Assembly: GCF_020523985.1 (NCBI RefSeq)
Contig: NZ_JAIVKM010000002.1
Span: 558,001-622,000 of the forward strand
From: Mangrovibacter yixingensis
Lineage (GTDB): Bacteria; Pseudomonadota; Gammaproteobacteria; Enterobacterales; Enterobacteriaceae
Reading direction: 5' to 3'
Length of the DNA stretch: 64,000 nucleotides
Below are positions 7,977 to 15,132 of this stretch, one piece after another. Positions within the stretch are counted from its first letter, which is position 1; every line of letters starts with the position of its first letter. The position numbers were made by a program, and so were the translations under genes. The notes under the pieces are model-generated. The model made no database searches, was not told the DNA's origin, and was given only the letters and a program-made list of their open reading frames with translations.

Positions 7977-8966
7977 ATGGGACAACTTATTGACGGGGTC
8001 TGGCACGATACCTGGTATGATACGAAAGCAACGGGTGGGCGATTCAAGCGCTCTGTCTCCGCTTTTCGCAACTGGATAACACCAGATGGCACACCAGGCC
8101 CAACCGGAAAGGGTGGGTTTGAAGCATCAAAATCCCGCTACCATTTGTATGTCTCTCTTGCCTGCCCCTGGGCCCACCGCACACTGATTATGCGGCAGCT
8201 GAAAGGACTTTCCGATTTCATTTCCGTTTCGGTAGTTCACCCTTTGATGTTTGAACACGGCTGGACACTGGCTCAGGATTTCCCGGGCGCAACGGGCGAT
8301 GGCCTTTATCAGCATGAGTATTTGTACCAGCTCTATTTACATGCCGATGAACAATACTCTGGCCGTGTTACTGTTCCCGTGCTTTGGGATAAACAAAACC
8401 AGACGATTGTCAGCAACGAATCTGCTGAAATTATCCGTATGTTCAACAGTGCATTTGATGCACTGGGCGCAACAACGGGAGATTACTATCCAGAATCGTT
8501 ACGTGAACAAATAGATGAGACTAACGCCTGGGTCTATGATTCTGTGAATAACGGCGTGTATAAAGCAGGGTTTGCGACATCTCAGGAAGCGTATGATGAA
8601 GCGGTAGCCGGTGTGTTTACTGCGCTGGATAAACTGGAAGACTTGCTGGGGCAACAACGCTGGCTGGTTGGTAACCAATTGACAGAAGCAGATATCCGCC
8701 TGTGGACCACGCTAATCCGTTTCGATCCGGTGTATGTCACCCATTTTAAATGTGACCGCAAGCGCATCAGTGATTATTCGAACTTGTTTGCCTACTTACG
8801 CGATATTTACCAAATACCGGGAATTGCGAATACCGTCAACTTTGACCATATTCGCCACCACTATTTTTGCAGCCATAAAACGATTAACCCGACAGGTATC
8901 ATTTCCACTGGTCCTGTGCAGGATTTAATGCAACCTCATGGGCGCGAACTGCAGTTTCCAGGTTAA
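7977..8966 (+). CDS. yqjG: Glutathionyl-hydroquinone reductase
   Basis: YqjG reduces glutathionyl-hydroquinones to free hydroquinones using glutathione, a cytoplasmic detoxification step. The 329-residue protein has the xi-class glutathione transferase motif CPWAHR with the catalytic cysteine at residue 63. The all-helical C-terminal domain carries NQLTEADIRLWTTLIRFD near residue 240. Length and motif positions match E. coli YqjG. The ATG at 7977 follows an AGAGGAA site. It is adjacent to DoxX-type yqjF, and both may act in quinone stress. Confidence 0.95.
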   Translation: MGQLIDGVWHDTWYDTKATGGRFKRSVSAFRNWITPDGTPGPTGKGGFEASKSRYHLYVSLACPWAHRTLIMRQLKGLSDFISVSVVHPLMFEHGWTLAQDFPGATGDGLYQHEYLYQLYLHADEQYSGRVTVPVLWDKQNQTIVSNESAEIIRMFNSAFDALGATTGDYYPESLREQIDETNAWVYDSVNNGVYKAGFATSQEAYDEAVAGVFTALDKLEDLLGQQRWLVGNQLTEADIRLWTTLIRFDPVYVTHFKCDRKRISDYSNLFAYLRDIYQIPGIANTVNFDHIRHHYFCSHKTINPTGIISTGPVQDLMQPHGRELQFPG

Positions 8967-9148
8967 ATAACGAGATGCAAACCAGGCCAGCGCCCGGTTT
9001 GCACCACTTCCACAAGCTCCCCCGCCATTCATACTCAAAGCGATGAGAACTCAGCCATTCTCTGTGCCTGCCATTTGCCAGTTTTATTTTCAGTCCTATG
9101 CTTTATCTGGTGATTAAAAAGATTTTCTGACTGGAAAGGAGAGTGCAA

Positions 9149-9514
9149 ATGGACTGGTATTTAAGCGCACTGCGCAATTACTTTGATTTTCAGGGACGGG
9201 CTCGTCGCAAAGAATTTTGGATGTTTACCCTGGTTAATATCATTTTTGCAGCAGTTCTGTCGGTGCTGGATAACATGTTACACCTGCGTATTCATGAGCA
9301 GGGTGTATTATCATCTTTGTATAGCCTGTTTGTGTTAATTCCCTCACTGGCGCTGCAATTTCGCCGCCTGCACGATACCGACCGTTCCGCCTGGTGGCTG
9401 CTACTCATGCTCATTCCACTGATTGGCGCACTGGTCTTGCTGGTATTCTATTGCCAGGAAGGTAACCGTGGTGCCAACCGTTTTGGCAACGACCCTAAAA
9501 TAGCGATTAACTGA
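9149..9514 (+). CDS. yhaH: DUF805 inner-membrane protein YhaH
   Basis: The 121-residue protein starts MDWYLSALRNYFDFQGRARR and has the DUF805 signature FRRLHDTDRSAWWLLLMLIP plus about three hydrophobic segments. Function is unknown. I chose the ATG at 9149, which has the AAGGAGA site at good spacing. A GTG at 9143 is in frame but sits too close to that site. E. coli has a paralogue, yhaI, next to it; only one copy is present here. Confidence 0.92.
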   Translation: MDWYLSALRNYFDFQGRARRKEFWMFTLVNIIFAAVLSVLDNMLHLRIHEQGVLSSLYSLFVLIPSLALQFRRLHDTDRSAWWLLLMLIPLIGALVLLVFYCQEGNRGANRFGNDPKIAIN

Positions 9515-9563
9515 CAGCACTGAACCCGGTAAAGCCCCGGGTTCAGATGTGAAACAAGCAGGG

Positions 9564-10463
9564 TTATTTCATATGTGCGAACAGCTTCGGTATTTCACGC
9601 AGGCACCATGACTTGGCTTCTCCCATGCTGTCACGCCGCCAGGCCATGATAATATCAACCTCACTGGTCGATTCAGGGCTCACTACGCGTAAACGCCCTT
9701 CCTCAATATCTTGTTTCACCAACGGCCAGGGCATCGTTGCCACACCCATGCCATCCAGCAGTGCCTGACGTTTATCATGAATGGTGCTTACTGTAAGCCG
9801 TGGCTGTTTATCCAAAAGCTGAACGGTTAAAACCGGGCGTTCGCGCGCGGTATCTGCTACCGCAATCCCCCGGTATTTCACACGCGTCACCTCAGAAAGT
9901 GGTTCTGGTTCATTGTGAATGGGATGGTCAGACGCAGCGACATACACGTTCTTCATGGAATACAGCTTGCGGGAGTTAATCTCCGTTGAAGAGCGAAAAT
10001 GCATGTCAGGAGCAACAACGATATCTGCCCGCCCTTGCTCCAGACGTTCCCAGGCACCGGCCAGTACCTCGGTAAGCAGTGAAAGCTGTGTATTGGCTTT
10101 TTCCGCCAGGCGTTCTACCAACGGGAACAACGCGAAAGTAGGCACCAGCGCCTCGGTCACAATCGTCAGGTGTGTTTCCCACCCGCGAGCCAGGGCTTCA
10201 GCATCTGTCGTGAGTTTGTCTGCGGCCTCCAGCAATACCCTGCCTCGCTCCAGCAGCATTCTACCTACATTGGTGAACTTTGTTCGATGACCTGAGCGAT
10301 CAAACAACACCACATCCAACTCTTCTTCAAGTTTTTGCATGGTGTAACTCAGTGCAGAAGGTACTCTGCCCAGTTCGTCTGCCGCTGCAGCAAAGCTTCC
10401 ACGCCGGTCAATAGCATCCATAACCCTTAATGACTCCAGCGTGAGTGCGCGTTCTTTTGCCAT
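9564..10463 (-). CDS. yhaJ: LysR-family regulator YhaJ
   Basis: YhaJ is a LysR-type regulator. In E. coli it activates yqjF in response to nitroaromatic breakdown products, controls its own gene, and affects type III secretion in pathogenic strains. The 299-residue protein has an N-terminal helix-turn-helix (SFAAAADELGRVPSALSY) and a two-lobed effector domain. I start at MAKERALTLESL (10463), after an AGAAGAGG site. A longer frame to 10496 would add 11 residues not seen in E. coli. It is divergent from yhaK. Confidence 0.95.
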   Translation of the reverse strand: MAKERALTLESLRVMDAIDRRGSFAAAADELGRVPSALSYTMQKLEEELDVVLFDRSGHRTKFTNVGRMLLERGRVLLEAADKLTTDAEALARGWETHLTIVTEALVPTFALFPLVERLAEKANTQLSLLTEVLAGAWERLEQGRADIVVAPDMHFRSSTEINSRKLYSMKNVYVAASDHPIHNEPEPLSEVTRVKYRGIAVADTARERPVLTVQLLDKQPRLTVSTIHDKRQALLDGMGVATMPWPLVKQDIEEGRLRVVSPESTSEVDIIMAWRRDSMGEAKSWCLREIPKLFAHMK

Positions 10464-10502
10464 CCTCTTCTCTTTCAGGAAATTTGAATATACCAAGCAG
10501 AT

Positions 10503-10531
10503 TAACTGGCTAACAATGCAGCGTCCAGTTA
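10503..10531. promoter_or_regulatory. Inverted repeat between yhaJ and yhaK
   Basis: TAACTGG (10503-10509) and CCAGTTA (10525-10531) form a perfect 7-bp inverted repeat with 15 bp between. The 9-mer GCTAACAAT, shared with the yqjF upstream region, lies inside it. The position in the divergent promoter region suits a YhaJ operator; no binding data can be inferred. Confidence 0.4.
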
Positions 10532-10564
10532 CTTAACATGGAGAGAGCAAAAAGAGGTTAAAAC

Positions 10565-11266
10565 ATGATTACGACAAGAACAGCAAAACAGTGCGGCCAG
10601 GCAGATTTTGGCTGGTTACAGGCTCGCTATACTTTCTCATTTGGGCATTACTTTGACCCAGACTTACTCGGTTATGCGTCGTTACGTGTGCTGAATCAGG
10701 AAGTTCTGTCTCCGGGATCGGCATTTCAGCCACGCACTTATCCTAAAGTGGATATTCTGAATTTAATTCTGGATGGTGAAGCAGAATACCGTGACAGCGA
10801 GGGTAACCATATTCGGGTTAAAGCGGGTGAGGCATTGCTGTTATCTACACAGCAGGGTTGTAGTTACAGCGAGCTTAATACCAGCAAAGACAAATCACTT
10901 ACCCGGATGCAACTGTGGCTGGATGCCTGCCCGGAATGCGAAAATCCATTAATCCAGAAAATAACCCTGGCAGGCGATAAACGGCAGTTAATCGCCTCAC
11001 CAGATGGCAGCCAAAACAGCCTGATTCTGCGCCAACAAGTCTGGCTCCACTATGTGAACCTGAAAGCAGGCGAACAGGCGGAGTTTCAGCTTCATGGGCC
11101 TCGGGCATATTTGCAATCTATTCATGGCACTTTTCATGCACAGACAGGCGCCCAGGAAAAAGCCCATATGACTTGCGGTGATGGTGCGTTTATTAAGGAT
11201 GAGGCACACCTAACCCTTGTGGCGGATACCGACCTGGAAGGGTTGCTGGTAGACTTGCCAGTATAA
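10565..11266 (+). CDS. yhaK: Pirin-like bicupin YhaK
   Basis: The 233-residue protein is a bicupin of the pirin group, known in E. coli as a cytoplasmic redox-sensitive marker of nitrosative stress. The N-terminal cupin carries FSFGHYFDPDLLGYASLRVL, then HPKVDILN-like and GEAEYRDSEGN motifs. The usual pirin histidine set is only partly conserved. It is divergent from its likely regulator yhaJ and is followed 25 bp later by yhaL. Confidence 0.93.
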   Translation: MITTRTAKQCGQADFGWLQARYTFSFGHYFDPDLLGYASLRVLNQEVLSPGSAFQPRTYPKVDILNLILDGEAEYRDSEGNHIRVKAGEALLLSTQQGCSYSELNTSKDKSLTRMQLWLDACPECENPLIQKITLAGDKRQLIASPDGSQNSLILRQQVWLHYVNLKAGEQAEFQLHGPRAYLQSIHGTFHAQTGAQEKAHMTCGDGAFIKDEAHLTLVADTDLEGLLVDLPV

Positions 11267-11291
11267 CCCCCGCTCTATGAGAGAGACTGTT

Positions 11292-11441
11292 ATGCAACAC
11301 GAAGACATGCCCGCAGACAGCGCTACAACATGGGTAACGCAACCTGCTTCACTTGATGATGTTTTTACTCATATGCTGGATGAGCTAGAAGCCATTGTCG
11401 TGGAAGCTCAAGTGCGCCTGGCTGAAGAAATCTATGCCTGA
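11292..11441 (+). CDS. yhaL: Small protein YhaL
   Basis: This 49-codon gene is too short for routine ORF calling. It encodes MQHEDMPADSATTWVT and ends in FTHMLDELEAIVVEAQVRL-AEEIYA. The C-terminal half matches the recalled E. coli YhaL tail (MLSELEAIVADAETRLAED), while the N-terminal half differs. A GAGAG site precedes the ATG at 11292; an in-frame ATG at 11277 has none. Directly follows yhaK as in E. coli. The tail looks like a single amphipathic acidic helix. Function unknown. Confidence 0.75.
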   Translation: MQHEDMPADSATTWVTQPASLDDVFTHMLDELEAIVVEAQVRLAEEIYA

Positions 11442-11471
11442 CACACGACTTCGTCTGCATGGCCTGTTGCA

Positions 11472-11798
11472 TCAGGCCTTCAGACTATAGACAAAAGCAC
11501 TCATTTTTTGCCCCTGTTGTGTAGTCACGTCCACGGTTACCCGCAGGTAGTCAGCGCCTTCGAAATCATCCAGCATTGCCCAGTGCTCATCCAATTTTTG
11601 GGATGTAAAAAGGTAGCCGTCAACAATCCCGCCTTGCGAATCCAACACTAATGCCGGGTAACCTCCCAATGTACGCCACCCTGAATTGACCACATGGCCT
11701 TTTACCTGTGCGGGTTCCCACTTTCCCTCCATTCCCATCAACAACCCAGCGTTTTCCTCCCCTGGGCAGAGAGATCCATAGACAAACAGATGTGCCAT
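11472..11798 (-). CDS. Gamma-glutamylcyclotransferase-like (AIG2/YtfP family) protein
   Basis: The 108-residue protein has the AIG2/GGCT fold markers: FVYGSLCPGEENAGLL at the start (substrate-pocket YGSL), GYPALVLDSQG in the middle, and LDDFEGADYLRVTV with the likely catalytic glutamate. The family includes gamma-glutamyl-amine cyclotransferases, but many bacterial members have no assigned substrate. An AGGAGC site precedes the ATG. It lies 48 bp after the TetR gene on the same strand, so the two probably share a transcript. It is absent from this place in E. coli. Confidence 0.8.
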   Translation of the reverse strand: MAHLFVYGSLCPGEENAGLLMGMEGKWEPAQVKGHVVNSGWRTLGGYPALVLDSQGGIVDGYLFTSQKLDEHWAMLDDFEGADYLRVTVDVTTQQGQKMSAFVYSLKA

Positions 11799-11846
11799 TT
11801 TTGCTCCTGGTGCCAGTCACAATAAAACGTAAAGTGGAAAAATAAC

Positions 11847-12407
11847 TTAGTGTATGAAATCGGCGAGACAGTCCTGCAATAGCGCTACTATTGCCTCCCG
11901 GTCTTCTTCCCGCTGCGCCTGAACAATAGCGCCATCCACTAATAAAGCACATTTTTGCGCTGCCTGGATGCGCTGCGGGGTATCTGGCAGGCATTGCGCG
12001 ATAGTCTCGGCCATATCCTGCTTATGCTCCCGAATCACTGGCAGCGCCTCTGGTAATACGCCAGTAATTTCACTGGTGGCATTAATGAAAGCACAGCCGT
12101 GGAATTCGGGTGACAGAAACCACCGGGATAGCACCTGTGGCAGAGCCAGGTGAAGCTTGCCACTCTGTGCCATTTCCTCTTTCAACGCCATGGCAAACCA
12201 CGTTATCCATAAGCCGTGCCGGTAATGAAGAAAGGCAAGAATAAGATCATTTTTAGCCGGGAAATGGCGATAAAAAGTTACTTTTGTCACACCCGCTTCT
12301 TTGATTATCCGGTCTACGCCGGTAGCCCTGATTCCATCTTTATAAAACAATTCATGAGCGGTGTGAATAATGCGCTCTTTGGCACTATTTTTTTCAGTTG
12401 CAGTCAC
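11847..12407 (-). CDS. TetR/AcrR-family regulator
   Basis: The 186-residue protein has a TetR helix-turn-helix: KERIIHTAHELFYKDGIRAT, then VDRIIKEAGVTKVTFYRHFP. A ligand-binding C-terminal domain follows. I take a GTG start at 12407 because GGGAGAG lies just upstream and the protein then begins right before the DNA-binding domain. The longer frame from 12503 would encode 32 unrelated residues and run through the operator region. It is divergent from the DUF1348 gene with two palindromes between, which points to autoregulation and control of that neighbour. The ligand is unknown. Confidence 0.88.
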   Translation of the reverse strand: MTATEKNSAKERIIHTAHELFYKDGIRATGVDRIIKEAGVTKVTFYRHFPAKNDLILAFLHYRHGLWITWFAMALKEEMAQSGKLHLALPQVLSRWFLSPEFHGCAFINATSEITGVLPEALPVIREHKQDMAETIAQCLPDTPQRIQAAQKCALLVDGAIVQAQREEDREAIVALLQDCLADFIH

Positions 12408-12434
12408 TTCACTCTCCCTGATTTTCGCCAATAA

Positions 12435-12452
12435 GTAGACAGAGCTGTCTAC
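12435..12452. promoter_or_regulatory. TetR operator candidate 1
   Basis: GTAGACAG-AG-CTGTCTAC is a perfect 18-bp palindrome between the divergent TetR and DUF1348 genes. Its centre is 32 bp from that of a second palindrome with the same outer arms. Confidence 0.75.
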
Positions 12453-12466
12453 ATCAGATAGGTTAT

Positions 12467-12484
12467 GTAGACAAGTCTGTCTAC
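12467..12484. promoter_or_regulatory. TetR operator candidate 2
   Basis: GTAGACA-AGTC-TGTCTAC has 7-bp arms identical to those of the first palindrome, about three helical turns away. It ends 7 bp before the ribosome site of the DUF1348 gene, so a bound repressor would block that promoter or its early transcript. Confidence 0.72.
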
Positions 12485-12501
12485 AGACTACAGGAGCTAT
12501 C

Positions 12502-12969
12502 ATGGAAACGCGACCACCAGTACCCCCTTTTACTTATGAAAGCGCCACATTAAAAGTACGAATGGCAGAAGATGCCTGGAATAGCCGTGACCCTGAAACA
12601 GTCTCGCGGGTGTATGCGCCGGAGACTGTGTGGCGCAACCGGGCCGAATTTGTTACCGGGCGTGAAGCTGTAGTGAAATTTTTACAACGCAAATGGCAAA
12701 AAGAACTGGATTACCGGTTAATCAAAGAATTATGGGCGGTAAATGAGAACAGAATTGCTGTTCGATTTGCCTATGAATGGCACGATGATTCAGGGAACTG
12801 GTTTCGCAGTTATGGTAACGAAAACTGGGAATTTAATGAGCAAGGCCTGATGATAAGGCGATTTGCCTGTATTAACGATCTCCCCATTTCACACACTGAA
12901 CGCCTGTTCTTTTGGCCTTTGGGCAGGCGCCCGGATAGCCACCCCAGCCTGAGCGAGTGTGGTTGTTGA
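12502..12969 (+). CDS. DUF1348 SnoaL-like (NTF2-fold) protein
   Basis: The 155-residue protein belongs to the DUF1348 branch of the NTF2/SnoaL fold. Motifs: [60 protein letters not shown], and [10 protein letters not shown] near the end. The enzyme activity of the family is not established. AGGAGC lies just before the ATG at 12502. A divergent TetR gene and two operator-like palindromes upstream suggest inducible expression. The protein ends in a short Cys-containing tail (SECGC). Confidence 0.88.
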   Translation: METRPPVPPFTYESATLKVRMAEDAWNSRDPETVSRVYAPETVWRNRAEFVTGREAVVKFLQRKWQKELDYRLIKELWAVNENRIAVRFAYEWHDDSGNWFRSYGNENWEFNEQGLMIRRFACINDLPISHTERLFFWPLGRRPDSHPSLSECGC

Positions 12970-12981
12970 GTCCCAGAAATC

Positions 12982-13083
12982 TCACAAAAGAAAAGCCCCG
13001 CCATTGCTGGCGGGGCCTGAAAGGTGTGAGGCTGACCGGTAAGCCGCGTTCTTTGTTATATAGCGTCTTGGACAGTCATTCAT
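12982..13083 (-). CDS. Repeat-encoded small ORF 5 (33 codons, truncated)
   Basis: This is the most distal copy of the MNDCPRR ORF. It reads MNDCPRRYITKNAAYRSASH and ends early (GAFLL, then TGA) because the sequence leaves the repeat. Its ATG shares the ATGA overlap with the stop of the preceding copy. Translation is unproven. Confidence 0.3.
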   Translation of the reverse strand: MNDCPRRYITKNAAYRSASHLSGPASNGGAFLL

Positions 13084-13202
13084 CTCGGGTGAATATCGGG
13101 TGAAAAAAGAAAAGCCCCGCCATTGCTGGCGGGGCCTGAAAAGTGTGAGGCTGACCGGTAAGCCGCGTTCTTTGTTATATAGCGTCTTGGACAGTCATTC
13201 AT
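13080..13202 (-). CDS. Repeat-encoded small ORF 4 (40 codons)
   Basis: A full copy beginning MNDCPRRYITKNAAYRSASH and ending FSPDIHPR. Start and stop overlap the adjacent copies as ATGA. The frame runs straight through the terminator hairpin of the unit. Expression is unknown. Confidence 0.35.
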   Translation of the reverse strand: MNDCPRRYITKNAAYRSASHFSGPASNGGAFLFSPDIHPR

Positions 13203-13321
13203 CTCGGGTGAATATCGGGTGAAAAAAGAAAAGCCCCGCCATTACTGGCGGGGCCTGAAAAGTGTGAAGTTGACCGGTAAGCCGCGCTCTTTGTTATATA
13301 GCGTCTTGGACAGTCATTCAT
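13199..13321 (-). CDS. Repeat-encoded small ORF 3 (40 codons)
   Basis: A full copy beginning MNDCPRRYITKSAAYRSTSH, with one substitution (N to S at residue 12) relative to copy 2. It ends FSPDIHPR and overlaps its neighbours by 4 nt at both ends. Confidence 0.35.
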   Translation of the reverse strand: MNDCPRRYITKSAAYRSTSHFSGPASNGGAFLFSPDIHPR

Positions 13322-13440
13322 CTCGGGTGAATATCGGGTGAAAAAAGAAAAGCCCCGCCATTGCTGGCGGGGCCTGAAAAGTGTGAAGTTGACCGGTAAG
13401 CCGCGTTCTTTGTTATATAGCGTCTTGGACAGTCATTCAT
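13318..13440 (-). CDS. Repeat-encoded small ORF 2 (40 codons)
   Basis: A full copy beginning MNDCPRRYITKNAAYRSTSH and ending FSPDIHPR. Its stop TGA overlaps the ATG of copy 3 (ATGA at 13318-13321). Its ATG overlaps the last 8 nt of the ORF that starts inside rnpB. No strong ribosome site is visible, so coupling would be needed. Confidence 0.35.
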   Translation of the reverse strand: MNDCPRRYITKNAAYRSTSHFSGPASNGGAFLFSPDIHPR

Positions 13441-13470
13441 CTCGGGTGAATATCGGGTAAATATCGGGTG

Positions 13471-13503
13471 AAAAAAGAAAAGCCCCGCCATTGCTGGCGG
13501 GAC
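13471..13503 (-). terminator. First intrinsic terminator after rnpB
   Basis: On the leftward strand CCCGCCA/TGGCGGG pairs around a short loop, followed by T-rich sequence (TTTTCTTTTTT). In this rnpB-proximal copy one base change shortens the stem to 7 bp. The four distal copies (near 12993, 13112, 13231 and 13350) keep a 9-bp GCCCCGCCA/TGGCGGGGC stem. Confidence 0.8.
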
Positions 13504-13511
13504 CTGAAAAG

Positions 13512-13889
<378 letters not shown>

Positions 13890-13896
13890 GGCGCGC

Positions 13897-13925
13897 AGTA
13901 TAGAGGGTTTCGCGCCGTCTGTCAC
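13897..13925 (-). promoter_or_regulatory. rnpB promoter
   Basis: On the leftward strand, GTGACA (13920-13925) and TATACT (13897-13902) are 17 bp apart. The -10 box ends 7 bp before the M1 RNA 5' end. The -35 box overlaps the last codon region and stop of garK (13922). Confidence 0.8.
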
Positions 13926-15067
13926 CTTGCGGTGCACATACCTACCATTAACGTGGCCGCAATATTACGCGATTCACGGTAGATATTATCAAACGCGCCC
14001 CGAAACGCTTCTTCCAGCGAGCTGATACTGCTTAATACACTGAATACGGCATCGATACCATATTGATGCACAACAGAAACATCTTTCGTCAAAGAACCCG
14101 CGATACCAATGACGGGCTTATGGTATTTTTTCGCAACACTGGCAACACCAACGGGCACTTTGCCATGAATGCTTTGGCTATCCAGCCGACCTTCACCAGT
14201 CACCACCAAAGTACAATCGTGAATATGTTCTTCCAGATTCAGGGCTTCAGTAACAATTTCAATACCACTGCGCAGCTCAGCGCCCAGAAACGACATTAAT
14301 GCCGCTCCCATACCACCAGCAGCACCGGCTCCCGGGACATTCTTCACATCCACATTCAGTGTGTCTTTAATGACATCTGCAAAGTGGCCAAGGTTACAAT
14401 CCAGTGTGCGAATCATGCTTTCCGTCGCCCCTTTCTGAGGACCAAAAATTCGGGACGCACCATATTCACCCAATAATGGATTTGTTACATCACAAGCAAC
14501 ATTAATAACGCAATGTGCGAGGCGGGAATCCATATTGCTGATATCAATATTACGCAGTTGTAACAGGCTGCCACCACCAAAACCAATTTCATCACCGAAT
14601 TCATCAGTAAGGCGGGCACCCAGTGCCTGGACCATGCCAGCACCACCATCATTGGTTGCACTGCCACCAATGCCAATAATGATGTTTTGTGCACCTTTTT
14701 CCAGTGCATGGAGAATCAATTCACCCGTACCGCGCGATGTGGTCAGTAGTGGGTTACGCTGTTCTGGTGGAACCAGAGCAAGTCCACTGGCCTGGGCCAT
14801 TTCGATAAATGCGGTTTTCCCGTCACCAGAAATGCCCCATTCCGCCATAACCTGCTGCCCTAAAGGCCCGGTGACTGGGGAATTCATTCTGATTCCCTGT
14901 GTCGCCGTTATCATGGCATCAACAGTTCCTTCGCCACCATCAGCAACGGGTACTGAGACATATTCAGCATCAGGGAAAATTTCACGAAATCCTTTTTCGA
15001 TTGCCTGTGCTACCTGAGTGGCAGAAAGGCTCTCTTTGTATGAGTCGGGTGCAATTACGATTTTCAT
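13922..15067 (-). CDS. garK: Glycerate 2-kinase GarK
   Basis: GarK phosphorylates D-glycerate to 2-phosphoglycerate, the last step of galactarate and glucarate use. The 381-residue protein starts MKIVIAPDSYKESLSATQVA and carries the family blocks VPVADGGEGTVDAMI, GIGGSATNDGGAGMVQALGA and VVTGEGRLDSQSIHGK. Length and ends match E. coli GarK. It is last in the garPLRK operon. Its 3' end overlaps the rnpB -35 element, so the two transcription units abut. Confidence 0.96.
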   Translation of the reverse strand: MKIVIAPDSYKESLSATQVAQAIEKGFREIFPDAEYVSVPVADGGEGTVDAMITATQGIRMNSPVTGPLGQQVMAEWGISGDGKTAFIEMAQASGLALVPPEQRNPLLTTSRGTGELILHALEKGAQNIIIGIGGSATNDGGAGMVQALGARLTDEFGDEIGFGGGSLLQLRNIDISNMDSRLAHCVINVACDVTNPLLGEYGASRIFGPQKGATESMIRTLDCNLGHFADVIKDTLNVDVKNVPGAGAAGGMGAALMSFLGAELRSGIEIVTEALNLEEHIHDCTLVVTGEGRLDSQSIHGKVPVGVASVAKKYHKPVIGIAGSLTKDVSVVHQYGIDAVFSVLSSISSLEEAFRGAFDNIYRESRNIAATLMVGMCTAR

Positions 15068-15132
15068 AAGGTTGTTGCCTGGTCATGCCACTCAGGGCGA
15101 AAACATCAGGGCGCAGCCTCGCGCCCTTTTCC

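Larger units (their letters stand above)
12982..13511 (-). repeat. Tandem repeat array downstream of rnpB (119-bp unit)
   Basis: Hairpin-containing units recur with the marker AAGCCCCGCC at 12993, 13112, 13231, 13350 and 13480. The first three intervals are exactly 119 bp. The last is 130 bp because an 11-bp stretch (around 13451-13461) is duplicated. Each unit carries a leftward terminator hairpin and a copy of the rnpB 3' tail, with a 12-bp change inside the copy. E. coli has an analogous rnpB-distal array with a different unit (113 bp, from memory). The array fills the whole DUF1348-rnpB gap. Confidence 0.92.

Noticed and set aside
12408-12503. N-terminal extension of the TetR protein
   Set aside because: It would translate the operator palindromes and overlap the divergent start. 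A GTG with a strong ribosome site at 12407 fits the family better.
12982-13511. Possible CRISPR array
   Set aside because: The units are 119 bp and contiguous with no unique spacers, contain terminators and rnpB tail copies, and have no cas genes nearby.
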